From Macrostomum hystrix (taxonomy: Eukaryota > Platyhelminthes > Macrostomidae): DNA of 64,000 bases. Below are positions 36,401 to 46,639 of the stretch, piece by piece. Under the pieces are notes generated by a model. The model was not told the DNA's origin. It saw only the letters and a list, made by a program, of their open reading frames with translations, and made no database searches. Where the stretch lies: NCBI GenBank assembly GCA_950097015.1, contig CATNEN010000038.1, positions 30,962,501-31,026,500 of the forward strand, given 5' to 3'. The translations under genes were made by a program, and so were the position numbers. Position 1 is the first letter of the stretch. Every line of letters starts with the position of its first letter.

Positions 36401-36713
36401 TGCCTGTGACAGCAAGCAAGCCAGTATGAACTAAACTATAAAATGAGCTATGCGCGAGTCAGAGTGTCGCCCAGACAGCAACTGACTTCTAAGCTTGACT
36501 TAGTTTTATCCATAAACTCATTTGCGACCTAGTAATGCGCGTCTTATAGTAACTCATGCGTTCTGGAAATCTTTTCCACCTTATAGACAGCGAATTAGTG
36601 GACAAGTTATAACCCACACACCAGCTGTTGCATGCTTATGCTTGCGGTCATGTCAAACGTTATTAATTCTTTTGGGGAGATTAATAGTCACGAACGAGAC
36701 TTTTTAATGTATA
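36401..36713. other. GT32 upstream region
   Basis: Presumed 5' leader and promoter of the GT32 gene, up to the retrotransposon insertion 318 bases before the start codon. No TATA box is obvious. Confidence 0.4.
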
Positions 36714-36717
36714 GTAG

Positions 36718-39080
36718 TGATGTGGAGTGTACTTCGGAATCGAGTGGGGTTGTGAGCCAGCCAAATTTTTCCATTTTTAGCAAGTTAATAATCGCGACCC
36801 ACATAGCAGCTGGCCGCAGAACACCATCATTAATCTTAGGGCCAGACTTGGGGCGGAGGTGAATTAAGTAGCCGCCGATTCCCTTTGTCTCGGATCTGTC
36901 TAGTCCCCTGTAGGAGTGACTGATCGCGGAAATAGCAATACTGTATGGACTAGTTTAGGTTATAATTCCCCTCCAAACCGCGATCAGATTGTCGGGATCA
37001 CTCATGCGTTTAGAGTGAGCTTTAATTCTTCATGTCCCTCTTCTTTACTGTAACCCGAGCCGAAGCTCGATTATGACCTTTCCCCCTTTAGATACATGTA
37101 ACGACACTATAGGCAGGTCGGCGCCTGCGCTTCCCATATCCCGGCGGGATCACAATCATTGGCCGACTGCCGGCAGACGCTCCTAGTGGGGCATCTGGCG
37201 ATTCTCGCCGCCGCTTCAGTGGGCAATTGGGGTGGCATTATGCCGACCCGATTCCTCGCTGACAGGCCGGCGAGCATGTGGGTTATTTTGATGAATGCGG
37301 GGTTGGCGGAGCTGCAGGACTATTTAAGAGAGCGCGCTGCGCTGCCCCTAGAACAACCTTTTCCTTTTTCCGGGAGCCTTTCCCGGCGACCTACCTTTAA
37401 CCTTGCCCAGGACCTTCCCTCCACCCTGGACTAAAACCTACCCCCCCTTCCTGTCTGGTCCCGGAACTCGGTCCGTGGACTCTCCCCCTTCTAGGCTAGC
37501 ACCTAGTCCCTGAGCCTAAGGCTCCAGATCATAGCAGCAGGCAACTACCTGCTAGTGCCCTTAAGCGCAAGCCACCTCTTTAGGTGCGCTCCAAATTGAG
37601 CCTTGAGCTCCCTGCAGTCTGGCCCCTTGCCAACTGTACTCAGCAATCCCCCACCTATTCCCCTGTTCATTTGCATTCCCAGCGAGACCAACGGCCTGCA
37701 GCCTGTCAACCAGCATCGCAGATAAGTAACCCGCGTAGCGGACTTTTATTGCTATCCCTAAGGGATTTATTACTTAGCTAGTGGGCAATCGGGGCGAGGG
37801 CAGGATTTGATTCTAGCCTAATAAACTATTATTCATCTTAGTCGCCAATCATTTAACTATTAGGCAATTTAGTAACAATTTAAATCACTTTCTATCATGC
37901 TGTTATTTCCCCTTTATTTTATCATTAGACAGCCCTCAATCATGAGTGGCTAATTCACTAGGGGTGGGCTCTGGTGATGCCGAGCCGAAAGCTGCGGCAG
38001 GAAGACAGCTGTGAGCGCGCATGAGAGCAATATGGAGCTAGGGATTTGCGAGCTAAATGCGGGATGTAGCGTGTGCATTTCTGCCTACGAGGTGGGGGAT
38101 TCCTTGGCCGGCTTTCCTCACTCTCTCGGCGGGTTCCAGTGTATGCGTCAAGTTCCTTTGCCAATTTGAATTCTCCCTCTTTTCCCCGCCTTTCGCAACC
38201 GCGGCCATGGGAGCGAGAGGCGTGATCTAATAATTTCCTGCTTGCATAATCACTCAGCCAGTGTTCAGCTTAATCTCTCCTGCCTCTGTTCTCCTCAACT
38301 CACACAGAATCGGCTTGCTAGTTATCTAATGAGTAGGCTGCAGTCTAATGTACGGAATGTGTCTAATGTCTCATGAGTAGGATTCTGGCTATGGATTTCT
38401 CATTCGGGTTCGGAGTACCACCTTCCTAGACCACTGTAGCGCAGTTTCAGGAATCCCCTTGTGAGGCGTGACTCGATCCATTCTGGGGTTCTCACCCTAG
38501 TCTAAAACGGAAGTTACAGAATGCTCTATTTTTCGGCTTGTCTAAGATCTGTGTGACAAACTGGGAGCTGCGAGCTCCGGGGACCCAAGTTCCCAAATGT
38601 CTGCGGTGGCAACGTAGGCGCATTGGGTGGTGGCGCTACCTTCGATCATTATCCGCTTGCCGATAGCCTTTCCGCATTTCTAAGACAAGAGCCTAGGCCG
38701 AGTCGACCACTGCTACCAAAGTTAGGAGTCAGTTACGAACATGCTACTGACGGCAGTAGGCTATCTAGCCCTGTCCTATTCGCTTGCGGGTAGTCCGACA
38801 TCTATTTAGACTTTTAGCCGGTTTCGAGCACTGCTTGGGGTGGGCACGGCAGTCATGCCTGTGGCCTATGGGTTGGGTGGGACTGGCCAGCCTGAGGCCA
38901 ATAGGACCACTCACTTGCATCCTTTGTACCGCTTCATCTCTCCCTTCATCCCTCCCTTCGTCATCCCTCTCTGCGACAGCTCGCGGCAGCAGCGATCGAC
39001 CTCCGACTCTATCGTCGTTTTCCACACTCCTATCTTTCATGAGGGCGGTCATCGGCTAGCAAAAGACCCGCACTATTTCA
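36718..39080 (+). repeat. 5' LTR of the gypsy element
   Basis: Begins TGATGTGGAGTG and ends ACTATTTCA. At 2,363 bp it is very long for this family. A TATTTAAG promoter candidate lies at 37,321-37,328 and an AATAAA at 37,820-37,825, which would delimit U3 and R. Short ORFs inside occur identically in the 3' LTR and have no family match I recognise. Confidence 0.95.
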
Positions 39081-39081
39081 A

Positions 39082-39099
39082 TGGTGGCATCGAGGTGGG
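39082..39099 (+). other. Primer-binding site
   Basis: TGGTGGCATCGAGGTGGG starts one base after the 5' LTR. It begins with TGG, the complement of a tRNA 3' CCA, as expected for minus-strand priming. I did not identify the tRNA. Confidence 0.75.
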
Positions 39100-40405
39100 A
39101 TTTAGAAAGGGCGCGAAACGAACCTGAATATTTTTCAATTGTTAGTTTAGCGCCGCAGATTTCTGTGGTAGTTAGCCGTAAGGGCTTCTTCTAGATTTCA
39201 TTTTCCGTATGCCTAAATCTTATCTCTAGAGACTGGACTTCAGTTCGAGTAACCGTCAAATTAATTTTCCGAACAGTTACAATTTGTTTTCAATTTAATT
39301 TAGGCTTTTGTTAGAGTTTCCAAAATTTCTGATTAGTGACTTTCTACTAAGAGTAGGCTGTGTGAGCGGACTTCATGCTAGAGTGTCTTCGGGTTATGTG
39401 GCTGCTGCAGGAGTCAGGGACTGTCTGTGGGGTTTCCCGCGTGACTGTTCTGGGAGGGGCCAATCTTAACGAAGGACCGGGCCATGCCGGTCAGGCCTCC
39501 TAACCGAGCGAAGTGAGCCCCCGGCAATGCAGCCGGGAACCGATGACTCGCTGAGCACCGGGGGTTGGTTCTCTTGGGCAGCTTGTAGGCCTGCTTACGT
39601 GTACCTGATTCTGAAAGTGTCACATAGCTTTGATCAAGTCTGACTTTGGTGGGGGACAGTTAGGGAGGTGGGACCTTCTGGGAGGTCTAGCGACCCCCGT
39701 GCCCGCCTCTCGAAGCTGCCTACTTTAAGTATGGGCTAGAATTCGGTCGGCGCGTCTTTCTAAGAAACTCTCTGAGGGATGGTCTAAACGGAGAAACCGG
39801 GCTCTAAGCCACGGGCCCCTAACCGAGCGAGGTCTCAGATGTATAATTCCTGGGATCCCCAGCCTCGTAATCGCGGAGGCGAAGCCCCCGGCCATCCCAA
39901 CCGGGAAGGGCCCTCTGAGCGAATCGGGGATTAGCCTTCTTTGAATGACTTTTTGAGTCGCGTGCTTTCCAAGGTAGGGAGATAGGCTGCTGCAGGCGCA
40001 AGCTTGCAGTAGTACTGGCCCCGCCGTACCTATAGTGTAACAGTCTGCTATAGGGTTGCTGAATGAGTGCTAGGTTAAAACCTAGACTTCTATGTCCCAA
40101 ACTTAAGTGCGCGCAAGCAGTTGTCGGTAGCCAAGGCTGGAAGCAAAGCTAGCCAGGGCCCTGGGCCCTTTTTCTCTCTCATTGACCTTTGATCTCATCT
40201 TTGCTGCAGGATTGTTTGCTAAGAGTAGGGAATTTGCTCGCGTCATCAATTAGGGCTGGATTTGACAACTCAGGCCCATTCTCTTTCCCTCTCGCACGAC
40301 CCCCGGTCGTGATCTGTGTTCCCCTTTCTCCCCTTCCCCATTGTTGCATTAGCGACAAACACCCCTTTTCAATTCGCAAAACCCTCATTTCTCTTTTGGC
40401 CGAAA
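39100..40405 (+). other. Untranslated leader of the gypsy element
   Basis: About 1.3 kb between the primer-binding site and the first ATG. Two similar segments contain the inverted motif AACCGAGCGA...CCCCCGGC (near 39,500 and 39,820) and could fold, perhaps as part of a packaging or translation element. No coding signal. Confidence 0.5.
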
Positions 40406-43400
40406 ATGTCCGACCAGGAGGATGAGGTCGTCGAGGCAATCGGCGCCCCCCGTCCAATCAAAAATCGGGCTGTCTCCGCAGAGAGATGCCAGGAGAGGCG
40501 CCCCCTTCCTGCAACTGCAGCCTCGGATACCTCTAGAACGGATCCGTGGAAGGTCCATCGGCACCTTCTTGAGATGCTACAATCAATTAAGTCCGATTTG
40601 CAATCGCTTAACGGCCCAGTGCACTCCCCGGGGTCGTGGCACTCGGTTGCCACCCAGACGGAAGGTGAGCGTCCACAGGTTGTCAGGCCGGCGTACGGTT
40701 TCCGAATCCCGGTGGAGCCATTCGACCAAGGTCGCACCGACATTGCCTCCTGGATGCTTCGGCTGGAGGCAAAATTCCAATTTGAGGAGGTCGCCGATGA
40801 TAAGGCCAAGAACGTGACCTGTTACAGCCTGCTGCCGGAGGAGATGCAGCTAGAGTGTCTCCTGACGGTTGATTTTGATGGCCCCTTTGAGCACTTCCGA
40901 GCCAAAGTGTTAGACGGCTGCCTGGATTCCAGGTTGCCGTTAACTAAGAAGCGCACGGTCGAGCGCCTGCAGCCACGTTCAGGGGAGACTCCTGAGGTGT
41001 TCCTAGTGCGGCTGAGGAAGCTCGTGGAGTGGGCTTATGCCGAATACCCAGAGGACTGGCGACAGAACGAGCTCAAACGGCTCTATCTGCAGAACGGCCA
41101 CTTCGGCTACAACTTTGCCTTCGAGGCATTCCAGGCGAAGGACTGGACCCCGGAAGGCACGGTGTTTGAGCAGCGGAGGTCCGAGGAGGCTGACCGCGTC
41201 GCGCACGAACTCGAAAGCGAGCGACTAAGTTCAGCCTCTGAGGGTGCTTCGGTGTATCAGAGCTGTGCGTCCCCGGTGAGCAGCCCTCCTCGAGCCGCGG
41301 TCAGGGGGGTAGAGGCAGCTGACGAAGCTGGCCCCGCAGAACTCAGAAATGGAGTGGAGAAGGTGGGAGTCGGCTCCCAACTAACGGCTGAGCAGGAAAG
41401 GCAGCTGGGAGACTTGTTGCGGGCCAACGCCGACTTGTTCGCCGACCAGGAGGAGGACCTGACGGTCACGAGCGTGGTCCAGCATGAGGTCACGCTGACT
41501 GACCCCCGGCCCGTGAAGTCGGCGCCGCGGAGGATTCCCCAGGCCTACCTCGAGGAGGTGCAGCAGATGGCAAGGGAGTGGTTGGAGACCGGGAAGGTCA
41601 GCCGCTCGACCAGCTCTTACTGCTCGCCGCTGGTGCTGGTCAAGAAGAAGGACGGCTCTCTACGGGTCTGCATCGACTATAGGGAGCTCAACGAGCGGAG
41701 TGTGTCAGAGGTCACGCCGCTGCCACGCATCGACGAACTGTTGGCATCGTTGCATGGGTCCTCTTACTTCACCACCCTGGACCTCCGCAGCGGGTACCAC
41801 CAAGTGCCCATGCACGAAACTTGCAAATCATACACCGCATTCGCCGTCCCGGGAGTCGGGTTACTGCAGTGGAATGTGATGCCATTCGGGCTGAAGGGTG
41901 CACCAAGCACATTCTCCCGCTTGATGAACCTGGTGCTGGCAGGCGTGCCACAGCATGAGGCCATGGCGTACATCGACGACGTCATCGTGCACTCTGCTAC
42001 CTTCGAGGGACACCTAGTCCGGCTCCAGAAGACATTCGATCGTCTTCGGGCGGCTAATTTGAAGATGAAGCCATCAAAGTGCTTCCTCGCGCAGCCCGAG
42101 ATCTCTTTCCTCGGACATACGGTGTCGGGAACAGGCATCGCGACTGACCCTCATAAAACATGTGCGTTGACCACGTGGCCACGGCCGCGTACAGCCACTG
42201 ACGTCCGCTCATTCTTAGGCGCGGTGGGCTACTACCGTGATTTCGTGCCCGAGTACAGCCGCCTCTCGGCACCTCTTTGTGAACTCACCAAAAAGGGCCT
42301 CGTGGATATAGAACCCCTCTGGGACGACCGGCACGAGGCCGCGTTCGAGGAGCTGAAGGCGCGGATGGTCGAGGCGCCAGTGCTGGCCCACCCGAGTTTC
42401 GAAAAGGGCGCAGGGCGTTTCATCCTCGACTGTGACGCCAGTCTGGAGTCCTTGGGGGCGGTGTTGAGCCAAGAACAGCCGGACGGGACGGAGAGGGTCT
42501 TGGCCTATGGCAGTAAGGCCTTATCCGCATCTCAGCGGAACTACTGCGTCACTAAGTTAGAAATGCTGAGCCTCGTGTACTTCACTAGGAAGTACAGGTA
42601 CTACCTACTGGGCCGCCGGTTCTTGGTCCGAACCGACCACAGTTCCCTCCAGTGGCTGCGGAGCTTTAAGGAGCCAACTGGCATGTATGCTCGGTGGGTG
42701 CAGCACCTGTCGCTATACGACTTCGACCTGGAGTATAGGAAGGGCAGCCTCCATACCAACGCCGACGCATTGAGTCGCCGGCCTAGACAGAGACACGGAG
42801 ATTGCCCCGTCTGTCGGCCGCTGGAGCCCGGCAGCGAGGAAGAAAGTGAGGACGAAGGGATGGTGGTAAACGCCGTCGCGGCAGTCATGGAGCCGCCGCT
42901 GCAGCCCGAGGAGCTGCTGGCCCAGCAGGTCGCCGACCCGGTGATCCATTGGATACTGCAAGCGAAGGTCAACGGTCTGGCCGCCCCAGTTCCGGCCGCG
43001 GTCCCGGAGTTGACCGCCAAGCAGAAGGTTGCGTTGAAGAAGGTGGTGCCCTACTGGGACCTCTTGAGAGTGGAGGAGCAGTTGCTCAAAATTCAGGTGC
43101 ACGCTCCCCCCCGGCCGCCGCTGTGGGTGCTCCCAGCAAGCCTCGACGAACAGGCTTTTCACTCGTGCCATAACGGGAGTTTAGCCGGGCATTTCGGGCG
43201 TCAAAAGACTCTGGCGCGTGTCGCCCAGCGGTTTTGGCGACCAGGACTCCGCGCTTCGATGCAGAAGCTGTGCGCGCAGTGCCACGCCTGCCTGTGCAGC
43301 AAGAAGGGCCGCAGAGCTCAGGCTCCGCCGCAGCCATGGGAGAAAAGCCCGAAGTTCTCACGGATCCACCTAGACTTTGTCGGCCCCCTCGGTCGCGGCG

Positions 43401-44545
43401 GTCAGAGCATCCTCACGATCGTGGATAGCTACTCCGGCTGGGTCGAGGCGTTTCCTGTGGCCAGCCAAACCGCTAAGGCAGTCACGAGGATCCTGTCCAC
43501 AGAGTTCATCCCACGGTTCGGGGTGCCCGATTGGATCCACAGTGACCAGGGCGCTCAATTCGAATCGAGCCATTTCCGCGACTTTTGTCGGAAGCTGGGC
43601 ATTCGAAAGACCAGGACCACGCCCTACCACCCACAAGGCAACGGCATGGCGGAATCCCAGCACCGCACCCTGAAGGCGCTGTTGACAACGGCCGTGGGCC
43701 GACACCACGAGAAGTGGAAGGCTCACCTGGGCGCTTGCCTTGCCGCCATGAGGTCCGCCGAACACTCCTTGACCGGATTTTCACCTTTCTTCTTGGTGTA
43801 TGGGCAGGAAGCCCGGCTGCCCGTAGACGTGGCACTGGCCGCGCCGGCCGAAGCACCTGCGCCCCATCATTACGCGGAGCAGCTCTTGCAGAACCTGGAG
43901 GAGGCTCAAGTGCAGCTGCAGGAGCAATTTAACCAGAAGCTCCAGGCGCAGGCCCGAATGGGGGACAGGCAACGAAAGACGGAGCTCGAGGTAGGGGCCG
44001 TTGTGTACCTGGCCCGCCATCAGATCGAAGGCTGGGAGATTCCCAAATTTCACCAGGCCTACTCGGGACCGTGGAAGGTGGTCGCGAAGCCGGGCGTGTC
44101 GATTTACGACGTCGCGCCGGTGACCCCGCAGCCCGGCCGACAACAGACATACCGGGTGCACCGCGACAACTTGCGCGCTGTCCCCAAGGAGGCCGGGGAA
44201 GTCCGACCAACCCAGGAGGCGGGCGAGAGGCAACCAAGGCAGGTGCAGCGTGGGCCCGGGCGGCCACCCGTGCGGCCCAGGCCAGCCTCACCCCCGCCGA
44301 GGATGTTAAGGGCGGAAAGCGAGCCCGACGACCAGTGGAGCGACGGCTCCTCTGATTCCGGGGAGTACTGGATTGACCTCGAGGAGCCGCCGCCGCAAGG
44401 GATGGACGAAGGCCCGCGGGTGTTGAGGCCCCGGGAAGGCATCCGACCCCCCGAGCGCTGGGGCTATGCCCGGAGGATTCTCCTCGGCGAGCCCGAATCT
44501 GACCCGGAATCCTGGGCGAGGACCCACGGCCACGACCCAGGCTAG
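40406..44545 (+). CDS. Gypsy gag-pol fusion polyprotein
   Basis: One uninterrupted frame of 1,379 residues. The ATG at 40,406 has AAA before it; the frame is open upstream but without ATG. Residues about 1-300 are gag-like (charged, helical, no CCHC knuckle). Reverse transcriptase spans about 385-570, with KKKDGSLRVCIDYRELN and the catalytic YIDD near 522. RNase H follows (DCDAS near 672, KLEM, RTDHSSLQW, NADALSRR near 785). The integrase has an HHCC zinc finger (about 915-965), then Asp near 988 (LDFVGPL), Asp near 1045 (HSDQG) and Glu near 1081 (GMAESQ), followed by a GPY/F-like module. The tail is Pro/Arg-rich and acidic. Between gag and RT there are only about 80 residues and no D-S/T-G aspartic protease motif, so protease and zinc knuckle seem absent. 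Gag and pol are fused, without a frameshift. Confidence 0.95.
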   Translation: MSDQEDEVVEAIGAPRPIKNRAVSAERCQERRPLPATAASDTSRTDPWKVHRHLLEMLQSIKSDLQSLNGPVHSPGSWHSVATQTEGERPQVVRPAYGFRIPVEPFDQGRTDIASWMLRLEAKFQFEEVADDKAKNVTCYSLLPEEMQLECLLTVDFDGPFEHFRAKVLDGCLDSRLPLTKKRTVERLQPRSGETPEVFLVRLRKLVEWAYAEYPEDWRQNELKRLYLQNGHFGYNFAFEAFQAKDWTPEGTVFEQRRSEEADRVAHELESERLSSASEGASVYQSCASPVSSPPRAAVRGVEAADEAGPAELRNGVEKVGVGSQLTAEQERQLGDLLRANADLFADQEEDLTVTSVVQHEVTLTDPRPVKSAPRRIPQAYLEEVQQMAREWLETGKVSRSTSSYCSPLVLVKKKDGSLRVCIDYRELNERSVSEVTPLPRIDELLASLHGSSYFTTLDLRSGYHQVPMHETCKSYTAFAVPGVGLLQWNVMPFGLKGAPSTFSRLMNLVLAGVPQHEAMAYIDDVIVHSATFEGHLVRLQKTFDRLRAANLKMKPSKCFLAQPEISFLGHTVSGTGIATDPHKTCALTTWPRPRTATDVRSFLGAVGYYRDFVPEYSRLSAPLCELTKKGLVDIEPLWDDRHEAAFEELKARMVEAPVLAHPSFEKGAGRFILDCDASLESLGAVLSQEQPDGTERVLAYGSKALSASQRNYCVTKLEMLSLVYFTRKYRYYLLGRRFLVRTDHSSLQWLRSFKEPTGMYARWVQHLSLYDFDLEYRKGSLHTNADALSRRPRQRHGDCPVCRPLEPGSEEESEDEGMVVNAVAAVMEPPLQPEELLAQQVADPVIHWILQAKVNGLAAPVPAAVPELTAKQKVALKKVVPYWDLLRVEEQLLKIQVHAPPRPPLWVLPASLDEQAFHSCHNGSLAGHFGRQKTLARVAQRFWRPGLRASMQKLCAQCHACLCSKKGRRAQAPPQPWEKSPKFSRIHLDFVGPLGRGGQSILTIVDSYSGWVEAFPVASQTAKAVTRILSTEFIPRFGVPDWIHSDQGAQFESSHFRDFCRKLGIRKTRTTPYHPQGNGMAESQHRTLKALLTTAVGRHHEKWKAHLGACLAAMRSAEHSLTGFSPFFLVYGQEARLPVDVALAAPAEAPAPHHYAEQLLQNLEEAQVQLQEQFNQKLQAQARMGDRQRKTELEVGAVVYLARHQIEGWEIPKFHQAYSGPWKVVAKPGVSIYDVAPVTPQPGRQQTYRVHRDNLRAVPKEAGEVRPTQEAGERQPRQVQRGPGRPPVRPRPASPPPRMLRAESEPDDQWSDGSSDSGEYWIDLEEPPPQGMDEGPRVLRPREGIRPPERWGYARRILLGEPESDPESWARTHGHDPG

Positions 44546-44749
44546 GGAAAGGTAGCTCCCGCTGCGGGTGCCCCGAAGCACTCACTCGGCCGTGCTAGGC
44601 GACCGAGCCCCACTGGGGACCTCGTTGGGGGAGCGATCCCCCATTCTGTCACCCTTTTTGCTCCTTTTCTCCTATCGTGCACGCCTTCTCTTTTTCATCA
44701 AAGCCGCCTTGGCACAAAAATCTCACACAAAAATTCTTATAATTTTAGC

Positions 44750-45345
44750 CAAAACCGCAAAAATACACATAGTGGGGTGAAATTCCCCTGATACTTTTTA
44801 CATAAGATGCTTCTCTAATTGTAGCAAACTAGGGTATGCACCTTCTTTTCTTAAAGAGCATTTTACTTTAATCGCACCACATCATGCATGGCACCTCTGC
44901 CTTATCTTGTTCATATTGGTGGGTCCGTGGGAGTTCAATTTAGGACAACTTCTAAATTAGGAGGGACACCAACCCGCTAAAGTGAGCGGGGTGGTATGCC
45001 ATGGGAAATTCTATGTTTCTTTAAGGGAGGGAAGGCGGTTTCAAATCAAAAAGGCCATCTCGGCGCCAAAACCTCTTAAAAACTTATATAAACTAATCAA
45101 AATCCAAAAACATATTTAGTGGGGTGAAATTCCCCTTCGTAAAAATTTTCGCATGAAACATTTTCGTAATAACTGCCGCAAACTAGGGTTCGCACTTACT
45201 TTTCGCAAAACTTGCTTATCCTACATGTTCTCTATGCTTGGTTTCGGGAGTTTAGCTATGCCGGCTTCTATTTAGGGGGTATACCAACCCGCTAAAGTGA
45301 GCGGGGTGGTATGTTTCGGGAGTTTTTCTTAATGTTTGTTTAAAG
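44750..45345 (+). repeat. Duplicated segment with two copies of a stable hairpin
   Basis: Two diverged copies of a roughly 290-bp segment stand in tandem (about 44,755-45,015 and 45,105-45,345). Each begins GTGGGGTGAAATTCCCC, contains GCAAACTAGGGT, and ends with a hairpin: ACACC-AACCCGCT-AAAGTG-AGCGGG-GTGGT near 44,967-44,996, and ATACCA-ACCCGCT-AAAGTG-AGCGGGG-TGGTAT at 45,281-45,312. The position directly after pol and the kept stems suggest a functional RNA structure. Confidence 0.75.
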
Positions 45346-45709
45346 AGTGGGCGGTTGTAAATCAAGAAGCCGGTAGGGTCAGGTATTCAAATTCTAGGGG
45401 AGACAATCTGGCTGTTTCAATGAGCGGCAGATTTCAAAATGATAATTTTTCTTTTGTTAGGGCTAGAAAAGACAAAAAGAAACATTATTTAGGAGCCAGA
45501 AGCTAGCAGCTAGGAGTTCAAATCTAGGTACCTAGGTAGTAATAAATCGTATGAATTAAGGTTCCAGACGTTTCAAAAACTCATTAACAGTCTATCAGTT
45601 TTTTTGTTACTAGGCAGTTGTAAAATTTGAGCAGTGGTATTTCATCTAAGAAAGGAAGTCGGACACAGATGGCGAATTCTCGTTTTACATTTCCAATGGT
45701 GGCGTTTGC

Positions 45710-45737
45710 TTTATTCGTATAGAAAGTTGGGTTTATT
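45710..45737 (-). terminator. Two poly(A) signals for the antisense gene
   Basis: Minus-strand AATAAA at 45,737-45,732 and 45,715-45,710, 73 and 95 bases after the antisense stop codon. Confidence 0.55.
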
Positions 45738-45809
45738 TGTACAGGGCACAATGGCAGACACGCATATGGTTAGGTTCAGATTAACGAGTCAGCAAGTGAC
45801 CTTGGGTTG

Positions 45810-46447
45810 TCACAGCAGGAAAACCAGTACCAGCAGTAAGATGGCCGCGAACGCCACTCCGGCAGCCAGGGCCGTGCCCAGCGGGCCCCGAATGAAACTA
45901 GAAACGATGGCCGCCAGGTCGGCCTCCCGGCCTTCGGGCACGTTTATGTCTGCAAAAACAAGGTGGAGGAGTAGTTTAGTGAGGCGCAGTGGCGTTCTGC
46001 AGGCGGAAGTTTCAAATGGTGACACCCAGAGTGTGGGGGGGAAGTGTAGGTTTATCAATGCCAACTTACTCATCACAAACGACACCGATATGGGGCCACC
46101 CGACGCGGTCCGGCGTCGAGGCTCCGGTTCGAAGGCACCGAGCGGGTAGCTGCTGAAAGCGAAGAGTGGTGTAGTCCGATTAGGAATGGAAGAATAGAGG
46201 TGGCAATCGCAGACTAAGTAACTTTCAATTTAATCAATCATTAACTCAGGAAGGGTTCCTTTTTCGCAGTTTTGGGGTCGGGGTCAATTTCAGATTCTCG
46301 GGATAAATGGCGTGCCGTGGGTAGGGGGAACTCTAGTTATCCTAATTATTATGACATAACCCGCGCAATTATCCTTAATAACCGGCCTTGGGGGGCCGAG
46401 TAGAAGCAAATAACTCACCTTTCGTCTTCAGGTTGCTGCTGGGCCAT
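45810..46447 (-). CDS. Antisense three-exon gene for a small tail-anchored membrane protein, inside the gypsy element
   Basis: Minus strand exons 46,447-46,419 (ATG), 46,152-46,070 and 45,949-45,810 (TGA) give 83 residues in one frame. Splice sites are canonical: GAAAG/GTGAGT with CTTTCAG/CAGC (a NAGNAG), and ATGA/GTAAGT with TTTTTGCAG/ACAT. The N-terminal 60 residues are hydrophilic, starting MAQQQPEDE and including a basic patch EPEPRRRT and NINVPEGREADL. The last 22 residues, GTALAAGVAFAAILLLVLVF plus LL, are one membrane helix reaching the C-terminus, as in tail-anchored proteins. A TATA box lies upstream and AATAAA downstream. I recognise no family. It may be an accessory gene of the element or a captured host gene; the antisense orientation would let its introns survive retrotransposition. 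Confidence 0.65.
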
Positions 46448-46627
46448 TATGTAGTCAAGACGTACGCGATAGTTGGTATCGATGCTGGTCACAGTGTAGA
46501 CTTAGATGGCAAATGTGTAGTTTTTCCTTCTTGCCGTTAATCACAAGGATGTTAGGTTCAGTATGGCGGAATTAGCAGTTGTTTAGGAGATAAAGAGGCT
46601 TTGGGTTAATGGGGCGTCAAGTGTTTG

Positions 46628-46635
46628 CTTTTATA
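46628..46635 (-). promoter_or_regulatory. TATA box for the antisense gene
   Basis: Minus-strand TATAAAAG in CCCTATAAAAGCAAAC, 181 bases upstream of the antisense ATG. A transcript would start near 46,600 with a leader of about 155 bases. Confidence 0.55.
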
Positions 46636-46639
46636 GGGC

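Noticed and set aside
37159-39059. Short ORFs in the LTRs
   Set aside because: Present in both LTRs by duplication, unlike any retroelement protein, and not in one consistent frame.
40316-40405. Upstream extension of gag-pol by 30 codons
   Set aside because: The frame is open but begins at GTG, not ATG; the ATG at 40,406 has a good context.
43929-44585. Long minus-strand frame at the end of pol
   Set aside because: Shadow of the GC-rich gag-pol frame; Arg/Pro/Gly composition without domain.
45634-46149. Plus-strand 171-codon frame overlapping the antisense gene
   Set aside because: It is a shadow of the antisense exons and intron. It has no domain and lacks the splice and poly(A) support of the minus-strand reading.
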